Below the pieces are notes generated by a model. It was not told where the DNA came from. It saw nothing but the letters and a program-made list of their open reading frames with translations, and ran no database searches. A DNA stretch of 64,000 bases, from NCBI GenBank assembly GCA_907165275.2, contig OU015649.1, positions 6,478,001 through 6,542,000 on the forward strand, read 5' to 3'. The position numbers were made by a program, and so were the translations under genes. This DNA comes from Zygaena filipendulae (Eukaryota; Arthropoda; Insecta; Lepidoptera; Zygaenidae). Shown one piece after another: positions 1-11,000 of the stretch (position 1 is its first letter; the number at the start of each line of letters is the position of its first letter).

Positions 1-1319
1 CTCGGTTGGAACAAAGTTCTTTTCGCAGTAGGTATATTATTGATTAACATATACAATTAAATGAATAAAATAGCGTCTAAGAGCAATTAAATGATATTTT
101 TTAAGTATATGAACCAATAACAAGAGTTATTAATTATTAATCAAAAAAATGTTAGCCATGAAGCCATTACTAGGGTAGGCTTCTTGAAATATATTGAATA
201 TATCGAGATTTTTAGTTGATATATTTTGATCCGATATATCGATATATCCATACAAGATATTCAATATCGAAAAGTGTATCAAAAAATGATATATTTTTTT
301 TATTTATGTAACTAAGGTCACTAGTTTGCTTGATGAAATGACTTTGAAAAATATTTGTCAGAAAATAGATTTTTAGTTTTTGATATATTTGTAATTATTG
401 CCAAAATAAAAAGGAATGCTGATAAATATACCTTCATTTTTATTGAGATTTTTCCACATCGAAATAATTTACATTTTGTATAAAAATTACTATTGCTAAT
501 ATTGAGTTAAATACACTATTATTTTAAAAACGCAAACTATTTTGAAAATTTGACCGATACTACGATATTTTTTCCTCGAAATATCGACGTCGTCGATATT
601 GATTTTTTAATAAATATCGGTACATCGATATACTTGTTGATATTTTTTTTCACTTCCGACATCCCACTCAGGGTCGCCGAGGGTGAGGCAAAAATAAAAC
701 ACTATTTATCACCAAAAAATGGCGTCGTGACGGAAAATTTTTAGTGCAGTTTTTCGCCTAGCCTGCCATTTACCAAGCCCGGACTGCCGGCCGTACCGTG
801 CGATAAGGAACTTCGTTCCATAAACGATAAAAGGTTCGGTTAGTTTGTTATTAACCACGACATACGTGATGTGACAGGACTTTATATCCTGAAATTTCCG
901 TGAAAACTCCGAATCTAAAGAGAACTGCTAGTAACTTTAATAAATAATAAGCAGTATTTTAATTAATATTAATAGGTTACTATATTAGGTTACGATCAAA
1001 AAGAAGCCGTAATGTGAGAAAATATCGATTCAAATTCGTTTGAAAACTAACGATTAATGATATGACGATCCCTCCAGAAACGCGTAAGTGAGCACTCAAG
1101 ATAGCGTCCTCCAGAGATTGCAGTCAAAGGTGTTGTAAAAAAAAGTTATTCGTTTTTCTGAAGGATATGCCTTGAATAAGATAATGGAATAACCCTTATA
1201 TTAGAATACTTAAGTTCCAACATGACATGACAGTGTTTTTTTTTCATATTTAAGATGTTAGATCTTATTGTAAAACTACGATTCCGAGAAATTTTTCACT
1301 CTTCTCAGAGAAATTGTAA
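1..1319. other. AT-rich DNA with a cluster of TATCGAT-like motifs
   Basis: No exon is recognised. Between about 190 and 645 the words ATATCGATA, GATATATC and relatives recur many times in both orientations. Positions 705-840 share words (GTGACGGAAAAT, CGTGCGATAA.G, CTTCGTTC) with 36099-36155, so they belong to an old dispersed repeat. Confidence 0.4.
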
Positions 1320-1388
1320 TTAGTGACTTATTTCAAGCTTAGATATAGCTTAGTGTGGGATCAAGTAGATCTGTGTGTTGTGAAGTGG

Positions 1389-1426
<38 letters not shown>
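1320..1426 (+). repeat. 3' end of a tRNA-derived SINE
   Basis: The sequence (AGCTTAGTGTGGGATCAAG... then GTTGTGAAGTGGATTATTATT and a long TTA run) matches the 3' part of the SINE at 47208-47483, without the tRNA head. A 5'-truncated copy. Confidence 0.65.
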
Positions 1427-1427
<1 letters not shown>

Positions 1428-1499
1428 TCAAGAGTTCTTATATTTTAACCTATTTGACATAAATAAATTCTGATTCTGATTCTGAGATAATTTTCCTTA

Positions 1500-1660
1500 T
1501 ACCTACTGTCCTTTTTTACGCGGTTTCACCCGCATAAATTTTGGATTTCCCCCGGGAATTTCTGGATAAAAGTACCTTATGTACTTTTTTGTACTCCACA
1601 CAACATATATACATACATACATATATATGCAAAATTACATTGGTTGGTTAAGTAGTTAAG
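1500..1660 (-). repeat. Helitron-like fragment
   Basis: It contains GCGGTTTCACCCGC, a decayed GGAATTTC...GGATAAAAGTACC and a remnant of the GTACCCCTGACAA block, in the reverse orientation of the intact copies. Termini are lost. Confidence 0.5.
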
Positions 1661-1693
1661 TTGTGAAAGTTTAAAAACAAGCAAACTCTCATT

Positions 1694-1926
1694 TGGACAT
1701 AGATAAGCAATAGTGTGTTAACCCACACTGGAGAAATTTTGAGTAAATCGTGTTTTAAAAGTATAGCGCCATTTTGTGTCAACATTTTTTATGTTCAATA
1801 TTTAGTTACATATTTAAACAATGTAATAAGGTAAACGCATAATTAAAAAACGTTCCCTATCTCTCAATAAATCGTTCTGAATCAAAAACTAAAGTTTGTG
1901 GGTTAACATGTTATTGCTTATCTGCG
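1694..1926. mobile_element. MITE with GATAAGCAATA/GTTAACCCACA inverted ends, copy 1
   Basis: The left end reads GATAAGCAATAGTGTGTTAACCCACA and the right end is close to its reverse complement (TGTGGGTTAACATGTTATTGCTTATC); the middle is AT-rich. A second copy lies at 12874-13102 in intron 4 of NHA gene 1. No coding capacity. Confidence 0.65.
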
Positions 1927-2340
1927 CCCATTTATAATATTAGCTATAGGATACGATTAGGATATTTTTTTTACTAAAAAAAATTTCACATTTCAATTCC
2001 ATATAATATTGGAACTTGTGTTACGCTCGTCGCTCAATGGTTTTAAAAGAAATGGAAGTAAATTCTATTAAAAAAAATAATTGCTCGTAACCCAATGGTC
2101 CATTTACCTAAACTTATAATGGATTACCTTATTAAAGGCTTAATATAAAAGCGAAGTGTAACCAGGGGCGGATCCAGGATTTGGTTGAGGGGGGGGCCAT
2201 TTGGTTGCACCATGAAATTTTTTGAATTAACAGGATAGACAAAAAAGTCCATTAATAAAATTTAAGTGCTTCATATTGAGAGCATCTGAATTGAGCTTAT
2301 GTATGTATTATATTATCTGTGTGTATGTTTCGCGATTTTT

Positions 2341-3595
2341 TAACCGACTTCCAAAAAGGAGGAGGTTACGCATTCGGCTGTATGTTTTTTTTTTTTTATA
2401 TTACTCGAAGCTAGGGTTGGAACGATTTCGAAAATTCATTTTTTGTTTGAAAGCGTATACTCCCAATTAGGTCCTATTGCCACCAAGTGGGATCTGATGA
2501 TGGGATCTTATGGTTTAAGAATCTTTATTATCCTCAAAAGATCTTGGGAAAATCGTGGGAACTCTTCAAAAATAATAGGCAATTTGGGTATTTTTTATAG
2601 TAAATCGTTCATTTGCTTTCGGAAAGCAAAATTTGAAGAAGTGGAACTGATCATGAAGACCACAAGTGTTCATCGGAACTACTCAACAATAATACGTATT
2701 TCACGGGTTTCGATTGGAACGATTTAGAAAATTGATTTTGTTGTTTGAAAAGGTATACTCCCAAGTTGGTCCCATTGTCACCAAATCGAGAACCTGATGA
2801 TGGAATCATGGAGAAATCAAGAGAACTCTTCAAAAATTACAGACACACCTATAGCGATTTTTGTATTTTTTATAGTAAATCGTTTATTTGCTTTTGGAAA
2901 GCAAAATTTGAAAAAGTGAAACTGATGATGAAGACCACAGATGGTCATCGGAACTACTCAATAAAAGGTATTCACGAGTTCCGATTCGTTAACTTTAATA
3001 TGGTTCCTAAATAATTTATGCTCGTCACAATGTGTATGGTAAAGTGGAACTGATGATGACGTACCAGGAGAACTCCTCAACAATCAACGTCCCTGTCGTC
3101 CCGTCGGTAAAAGCAGTATTTTGTAAAAGGCGATGAGCAATTGACATTAGGCTATTGTGACTTAGATAAATTACAAACGGACTCACTTGAAAGCAAGAAA
3201 TAAACAAAATTTTAACAAAAAAATTAAAACTGACTTCCAACAACACAAAACTAAAAAGCTAAAAATAACAAAATATCGATTTTATCCAACAGACAAAATA
3301 CACGTAAGTTTATTTTTGGTAGTTATTACCAGTAGTTATTATACCAGTACTAGTAGTTATTATTGGTTTATTCTACCACTTGACTACTATTATTATTTGA
3401 AGTCGGTGACAAGCCAAATATGGCGTAGGTACATGGGCTAAGTCCAGTCCCGCCACGAGTTCGTTGTGAGCTGAACAACCCAAGTGGGTAGACGTAAGCG
3501 GGCTTGGCACCGAATTTTTTTGTCTGATGTGTTTTTGTCTGATGGATTAAGTCGGTATTTTGTTATTTTTAGCTTTTTAGTTTTATGTTTTTCAT
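2341..3595 (+). repeat. CCGACTTCC repeat family, copy 1 (nested in the hAT element)
   Basis: It begins TTAACCGACTTCCAAAAAGGAGG, then has two tandem versions of a 280-bp unit (about 2420-2700 and 2705-2980), then a decayed foldback tail. The same order of parts occurs at 39496-40697. Confidence 0.7.
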
Positions 3596-3970
3596 ATTTA
3601 AAAAAAATGTGGTGTCGAAAACAATAGAGCTTAGGTAGGTATAGCGGTTTTTGAGTACGATTCTCTGTAAAATCAAAGTTTTTTTAGTATTTCATTATTT
3701 TCAACTTGTACTTTCATGCATAAAATAATCTACATGGAAGCTACAACAGATAAAAGTAAAAAATGAAAAATTTACGTTCCAGCGAATCTGACCTGAATTA
3801 ACAACTTTAAATTAAAATTTTGTAGGTTTGTATCTATAAAGTGATAGGAAAATAATGGGAAGTGTTATGGTTAATAGCGATTTTTTTACTAAACTGAGGA
3901 AAAATACCATCAGAGGTACACATGTGATGTGATAAAAACGTGTTTCGTGATCAGAAGAACAAAGAACTAC

Positions 3971-4195
3971 CTAACTACCTGACGTAGCTTCACGACCGAC
4001 ATAAAGCAATCTGAAACTTTCTTTGAAGTAAGTCGGTGATTTGGGATCCCTCAGCACTTTAAAGATGGTACAAAGAATATGTGTAGTGCGCCTGGCGAAT
4101 ATGTAAACCACACACATTTTGCAGCCGCTCCAACTTATCGCGTTACTATGTCTAGTTGTTGTATACGTATGCTGTAAATCTTTGTGTTGTGTCAA
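3971..4195 (-). pseudogene. Relic of a LINE reverse-transcriptase ORF, C-terminal part
   Basis: The minus-strand frame reads ...CKMCVVYIFARRTTHIL then TIFKVLRDPKSPTYFKESFRLL. This pattern resembles the LQN-x-C-x-RFI...R-x-x-HI...LF-x-VL...SP-x-YL-x-x-RF-x-L tail of RTE/CR1-type ORF2 proteins. It is short and has no RT core, so the call rests on pattern alone. Confidence 0.35.
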
Positions 4196-5136
4196 ATAAA
4201 GTTTTTACAATTTCAATTTTCAATTTCAATTACTCTTCTGTCAGATTCATACAGCACACATCGGCGTAAACAAAAAGAAGGTTACTCCTTGGATTAGTAA
4301 AATGAGGAGAAAATTTGGGAAATAACGCAGAAAACTCAGAGAAGTGAATAATTTTCGTCCATATGACGAGATACGGAGAAATAGGTACTATTGAAACAAA
4401 AAGATGTTTTTGACCGTAGAAGATTTTAAAATTTACAGTCAACAGAAGAAAAATTTGATAAATTTTGGAAATTTTCCCAAATTTTTTTCCAAATCCGAAT
4501 TCATCGCGCACCGCACGTGATAAAAGTCGTCGACTATTTTTTGAGCACAGAGGTACAATATGACGGGGAATAAAAATCGAAATGCTATTAATTCCATTTA
4601 GTTCGTCAGTTACATACATATAACATAATATAAATAAATAATATGGATAGATTTGCTTTGAACGTGGAAAAAAGTAGAAGAGTTACTTCCAAGTCTGAAG
4701 GATGTTGGATGAAGTTAAAGAAAAGGGATAGAGAAACTACATATATAAGGATAATTGTAAAAACATATATACAGCCAAACGCAGAAACTTCTCCTTTTAA
4801 ATGAGAAATATACCATACGGCACGTAGTTTCAAACCAGAAAATTTGTTTTAACGAGAAAGAATTGACAGATTTTGTGTTTGTTTTACAATAATAGATACA
4901 AACTTCCATAGGGGTTCGTTACGAACTAATAATTTATAGAGTTTTAAAAATGAATATTTGTTCGTTCATTCAGGTTCATTCGTATATTTCTATTCAAATT
5001 ACGATGAAACTTTGGTGGAAAGCCACAACCTTGCGAAGATTTTTCTAAGGTCTAATTAAAGTAGGTACCTATTTAGGTCTTCAGGGGGGGCAATTGCCCC
5101 CAGTGCCCCCCCCCTGGATCCGCCCCTGAGTGTAAC

Positions 5137-5910
5137 TGCAGTCTGCAGCGCTATTTAGCTTTCAAAATCTACCTGTGAATCACAGAATAGGTTGCCGCGG
5201 CTTGTCTTTCAAAAGTTTACTCCAACAGCGCTCTTTTCATATCTCCGCTCTTCAATCCCGTACCGCAATTTATATGCACTTTGTGTAGTGGTGGTCGCTC
5301 AGCTCGAAAGCATTTCGCTCGAGCGTTTATATTTGAGAAGTGTGCTACCGTTAAATGCCGCTTTTTCTACCGGAGAAGTGTCTTGATGACGTCGTTCATA
5401 GTTAATGAGCATTCAGTAGGTATCCGGGTGTTACACAGTAAATTGCCCCGCTATGTGCAAGCCAGACGTTTGCCAATTGGACTAGACTCGCTCCACCATG
5501 AAAGCGACTTCCGACCGTAGGTACGTTATTGTTTATCACAGAAACGACTTCTTTTCATCTGTGCACCAAACAAATAGCCGTGTGCCATCTCCATGCTTCC
5601 GATCTCCACCTTTACCTACTCAACTTCAGCAAATATCTTTTCATCGTTATATGAACTATCTGAGAATTAATAGCTGCCTTTGTGTGGGCTCTCCGGGGTC
5701 TCGCCAACCTGACGTTGTGCAATATCTCATTTCACTGTGTAAAGCTCATTTTCCACATAAAGACTGCTACTGAAAACTACGAGCTATGTGTGACGAACGT
5801 ATAGTGATTGTATTCTCCATAGTCTGACGGCAGTGCAACGGTGACTTTAATCAGTGCTCTTCCTATGTTTATAGTACAGATGTCCTATTAACGTCGTAGT
5901 CATGAATAAA
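5137..5910. other. Unidentified stretch of balanced base composition ending in AATAAA
   Basis: This segment is clearly less AT-rich than its surroundings and has short open frames on the plus strand (5192-5386, 5281-5520, 5498-5773) in different phases. I recognise no domain in any of them. AATAAA at 5905-5910 could be a poly(A) signal. It may be a decayed transcribed element or an old exon. Confidence 0.25.
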
Positions 5911-7549
5911 GTACCTACCTACCTACTTATTATAGATTTATTTATTTTCTTTATTTGGATTATTTATTTTATTTATTTTTATTTATTCATTCTTTATTGC
6001 ACAACAAGTACAAATGGCGAAATGGATTACCAATGATCATACAATAACAAAAACACATTTAACTCTAAAACAATAACTTAAGGCCAATTGTACAATCTCT
6101 TACAGGTAAACACACACACAGCATGCTTAAAGTATAGTTTTTATTCAAAAGGATTAATTTTTAACTTAAATTTAGACTGAAAATTTTAATAATTTAGAAT
6201 TAAGAATAATTTAGAATAATCTAGAACCAAGTCTTGAAGAGACGTTAATTTGATCGCGTAAATTGAAGAATTAACAAATAAGTAGATACTCACCCTTACA
6301 CAACATGATGTGTGATTTCATGAAATAGTTGCATTGGTTGAAATTAATAAGCGTTTCACATGATAGATACCTGAAAATTCTTGAATATATAAGTAGGTAA
6401 ATATAGGTATTGGATGACAATATATCTACCAATTAATTGTTGAAAACGCAATTGTCATTCCAAGTGATTATGTAAACGTGATTCATGAATGACAAATGAA
6501 TGTTGGTGTAGAAAATTTTAACTTTTAATGTGTTACATACAGAATTAAAATTTTCTAACCTTATAAGTTAAACCTATCATTTATTTACATACTAATCATC
6601 TCGAAATGTTGTTTTTGCAGTATTTCCAAAATCAGTGTTAACTATCTATCTATATGTTGATAAAAAACGCTGATATATAAATGACAAGAACTAAAAATAA
6701 AAACGCCATTGGATTTGTGCCAAGTCGAATAGACGAACAGCAGTTACTAGATGGGTACCTGTATTGGTTTTTGAAACATTTGGTATCCGATTATTATGTA
6801 TTGGAAAACTACTATGAAACCTGTACCGTTTAAAATGAACTGTCAAAAAAATTAGAAACCCTGTAGGTCTGTTTCCAGATGAAAGTATTTTTACTTAACA
6901 AAATACTAGGTACATGCATATAATATTACTGGCTTTCCAGTCCGAGTGTCTATAAATACCTATATAGTTATGTACCTAATAATTTATATAAGATAATATT
7001 AAATGTTTGCCTGATTCTCACCATAAACTTAGTAGTACTCGTAGTAACTCTTGTGTGTAACCAAAAGTATGTTATTAAGTATTAAATATTTTAAATAAAA
7101 TCAATCGTAACTTATTGTATAAATCACAACCACTTTTCTTATGTGTACCATATATCGCTCACATGAACTATATCTAAGTTACAAAACCTATACGCGCTAA
7201 GTATAAGAGTCAATGTAAAATAATTGAACAAAAATTAAAATAATACAACTTTTCAAATTTTTTGGTAATAAAAAACTTAATCACAAACAATTTTGTAACA
7301 CAGATTTCTTAGTGAAAACTTAAATGGCTCATGTGAGTGTTTGTGAAACAATTTCGTAGCAGTGATAGGAAGTTGGCTCCAGAGTCGACGTAGTATCGTT
7401 GTAGAAGCTCAGTTCGAAACAAGCGTTGCCAGATCACCAACTTGTTTTTCGTAAACTGCTCTTACAGTATAGTTATTAGTTGTGCTTTTATAAGACAAGA
7501 CAATTTAACCTCATTTTCACTGTGTAAATTCAACAACCGGTAGTATACC
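5911..7549. other. AT-rich spacer upstream of NHA gene 1
   Basis: I see no exon here. Positions 5985-6080 (CTTTATTGCACAACAAGTAC...) resemble the reversed 3' end of a LINE. The rest is plain AT-rich sequence with scattered TAGGTACCTA words. Confidence 0.3.
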
Positions 7550-7975
7550 TAGGTACCTACTCGACGCCGCGCCGCCTATAATATACCCACAACACCGCGG
7601 TAACCTACTGACGCTAAATGTTGAAAAACTATCACTTGCATATTTTCAAACTACATCGATTGTGTAGACGAAGAATATACTCTTACCAACGACCGTGTTT
7701 CATGTACAGTGATTAATGTATTTTCAATTATGACCACCGAACGCAGTGCGCATGCGACGAAATTTATTATAGGGAGGACACTAAACGGGATCACACGAGT
7801 TTGCTGGCCGCCTTCTATCATTACAAGTGTCGTTTGTGTTTACCGTATATAAATTAATCCATAAGAGTTTTGGTATCGAATTGCAAGAGCTCGTTATGTT
7901 TAATTAAACACTTAATTTCGCGTGAAATTGTTTTAGCGGCTCTAGTAAGGCAACTGGCGTCTGGTTGCGGAAATA
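7550..7975 (+). promoter_or_regulatory. NHA gene 1 promoter and 5' untranslated region
   Basis: This stretch of mixed composition lies directly before the start codon and contains TATATAAA at 7846-7853. A start site some 30 bp downstream would give a 5' UTR of about 100 nt. There is no upstream in-frame ATG. Inferred from position and the TATA motif. Confidence 0.5.
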
Positions 7976-8000
7976 ATGCCTGGCGACCGTAGTGACGCTG
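7976..8000 (+). CDS. NHA gene 1 coding exon 1 (start codon)
   Basis: The ATG lies in the context AAATAATGCC, is followed by eight codons and one base, then the donor GTAAGT. It is chosen because a TATA box and GC-richer sequence lie 120-400 bp upstream and because the phase-1 donor joins the next exon in frame. Start choice is inferred. Confidence 0.65.
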
Positions 8001-11000
8001 GTAAGTTTTCAGATTACATGTAATTAAAAATATTTTAAAGTGTAAAACTAATTGCCTACCACTATAGTCTTAATAAGTAACGTCTATAAAATCAATGATT
8101 GTTTGTTTGTTTGTAATTTATGCGCTACCGTACCGTTCATGTGAATACGATAAAACTTGGTTTACCTACTTATTACTTGCACGGCTTTCTCTCGGAAATA
8201 CCGAAATTCATGCTGTTAATTGCTGTTGAACCCGTGCGGGGAGCAGCTATGTATTTGGTATCTTTGGAACTATAGAACCGATTTTAAAAATTCTCTCAGT
8301 GATCTCTTCACTACACCATTATTCATGAAATGCATCTTCCTTCCAAATTTCATTTATATAGTGGCAAAAGTCTTCAAGTGAAGCGGTACGACGTACAGAG
8401 AGACAAATAGACATACATTATAAGGATTTCTTTTTTGTCATTTGGATACTGAATCCTAAAAAAAATTACACAATTCGTCGCTGACACACCTCTCAATCAT
8501 CCCAATAGTGTAATATAATATCGTAAATGCGAAAGTAACTCTGTGTGTCTGTTTGTTAAGCTTTCACGCCTTAACGGCTCAGCCGATCACCATGAAATTT
8601 TGCATACACATTGTCAGGGGTACAGAAAAGAACATAGGGTATTTTTTGTCTCTAAATTCCCGCGGAAATTCCGAAATTGACGCGGGTGAAACCGTGGGGA
8701 ATAGCTAGTATTAAATAATAATAGATAGCACAATTTAGTTAATCAATGTTAACAGCTGATGTATATAATTTTCTCGAGAACTATGGTAGGTAAATGGTCG
8801 ATGTTAAATTGCGTTTTGGTTTGGCCGTCAGTGATGGGTAATTAAGGTAATTGATCTGAGTTGGTCACAAGATGTACGCGATAATGTCCTCATTCAGAAT
8901 ATCTACAAATGGGCCACTTCCTTCGAATTGCACTAAAAATAGGGCTGTTCAGCGGGGTTAGCTAAGTTGATATTCTACAATCGTTAACGCATAGAAAACT
9001 AGAATAGAAAACTATGGCCAGCCAATCAAAACTCTAGTTTCACGTGACCACTTGAAAACTAGAGTTTTGATTGACTGATCAAGTGATATGACGATTCGTT
9101 AGGTGCTTATGTTTTCTATGCGTCAACGATTGTAGAATATCAACTTGGCCTACCCCGCAGGATAGATACCTACCTAGTACAAAGCCTGTACCTTCAGTTA
9201 TTAATCGACTTAAAAAGTAAAAAACCGATTCCAAGAACCTACGAGTAGGTAGGTCTGTGCACTTACATTTCACTGAAATCTGAAATTTTATTTCTAGGTA
9301 AAGAAGTGGATGTAAAAGAAGATAACGTATTAACAAGTTTCAAAATAAGTCCTTCGAAAACGTGAGTAAGTGTAATAATCTATTTCTATTCGTATAAACT
9401 TAAATTCCTGATACGCATCTATAGATATATGGCATGGTAAATGCATAGCTAATAATATACCCATATGGCAAATACGTATATAACATGTATTATGTAGGTG
9501 TAGGTTCAAACAAGTTACCTAAGGCAAAAAGTTTTACTAGGATCATTACTTTACCTTCATTATTGATTTAATTGCCTCCTAAATATCGGCAATCTAAAAT
9601 TATTTTTACTAGCTGCGCCGCGCGGTTTCACCGGCGTGAATTCCGGAATTCCCACAGGAACTCTAAAGTAGCCTAATTTACTCTTTATAACATAAGCTTA
9701 TTAGCAGTGAGAGCCACGTCAAAATCGGTCGAACCATTTCAGATATTTCAGATATTCACCCGCGCGAGTTTCGGTATCCCCGCAGGAACTCTGATAATTA
9801 AGTTACTCCTAAATCAGCTAATTGCCACTAGAAATCCAGTCAGAATGATTCCAAATGTTCGGTGATTAGCTGTTTCCCGCGTTAACTTCGGAGTTCCTAT
9901 GGGAATTCTGAGATACAAAGTATCCTATGTCCTTTTACCACACGCAAAATAGGCGCCCAGTCGTCGAGTTGCGGAAACCGGCCCGTTTACAAATACAAAT
10001 CCTATGTCCTTTTCTGTACCCATGGCCATGAAGTTCCAGTTCAGGAATTTTTTTGTATTATAACGCTAGTAATTTAAAAGTAAAACTCATACATTATGAA
10101 ATGCTCTAATGTGTTATAGAGCTACCTTTGAATTCAATGAATAACTCAAAAGTGCTCAAAGTTTCAAAATAAACTCCTTATCACTGTAGGCATACCTAGT
10201 ACCTAACCTACCTACCTATTTTCTATTTATTATAAGTACTTGCAGTTCTCCGCGGATTCACCCGCATGCCCTAACTTTACAAGACTTACTTCACAGAATC
10301 TACACCTTAGTCAAAATATGTGGCTTGGCCGTTTCGTTACTACAAGAACTGTTGTTTAAAAGAAAAGTAATGAACAGTGGATACATTTTCACCCATGTGA
10401 ATGTAGCAAAATGGCCAAGCCACATATTTTGACTAAGGTGTAGAGTCTATGAAGTTGGGCCTGGTAATGTTAGAGCGTGTAGAGTTGGAAGCTTAGCTCT
10501 ACATGAGATCTGATAACTTTTTGACAGTGTGAGTCATTTATGGTCTCGTCTTGGCAACATTTTACATAAAAACTTTTTTCGTGGGATATCCTTTTCTGTA
10601 CCCCTGACAACGTGTAGTATGCAAAATTTTGTGTAATTTCACCCGCGTTTTTTCCGAGTTCCCGCGGGAATTACGGTATAAAGTACCCATATGTCCTTTT
10701 CTGTACCTTTGATAAAGTGTATGCAAAATTTCATTGAGCCCTTAGGCCGTGAAAGCGTAACAAACAATCAAACTGGTGTTAATCTATATAATAAAAATGA
10801 ATCGCCAAATGTGTTGCTAAGCGCATAACTTCCAAACGACTACACCAAATCGGATAATTGTTTTTTTTTGTGTTCGTTATTGTAAAGACAAGGTTTATAT
10901 AAAAGAAGTTTGGAGTTCCTGCGGGAATTCCGAAACTCACGCGGGTGAATCTCCGAAACGGTTGAACCGATATTGACGGGACTTTCAGTGCTAATTAGGT

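Larger units (their letters stand above)
2163..5128. mobile_element. hAT-type element, 2966 bp, with perfect 8-bp target duplication
   Basis: Terminal inverted repeats CAGGGGCGGATCCAGG and CCTGGATCCGCCCCTG are flanked by the direct repeat AGTGTAAC at 2155-2162 and 5129-5136. A CAGGG terminus with an 8-bp duplication is the hAT hallmark. No transposase frame is readable, so it is non-autonomous. Its body holds a nested copy of the CCGACTTCC repeat (2341-3595) and a LINE relic (3971-4195). Superfamily is by termini only. Confidence 0.8.

Noticed and set aside
4230..4619. 129-residue minus-strand frame inside the hAT element
   Set aside because: No similarity to hAT transposase motifs or any family that I can recognise; probably chance.
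5498..5773. 91-residue frame in the balanced-composition stretch
   Set aside because: Its ATG follows other overlapping frames and no domain is visible; kept only as part of the unidentified region.
9079..9336. 85-residue minus-strand frame
   Set aside because: It overlaps the arm of a palindromic MITE and exon 2 of NHA gene 1 on the other strand; no domain.
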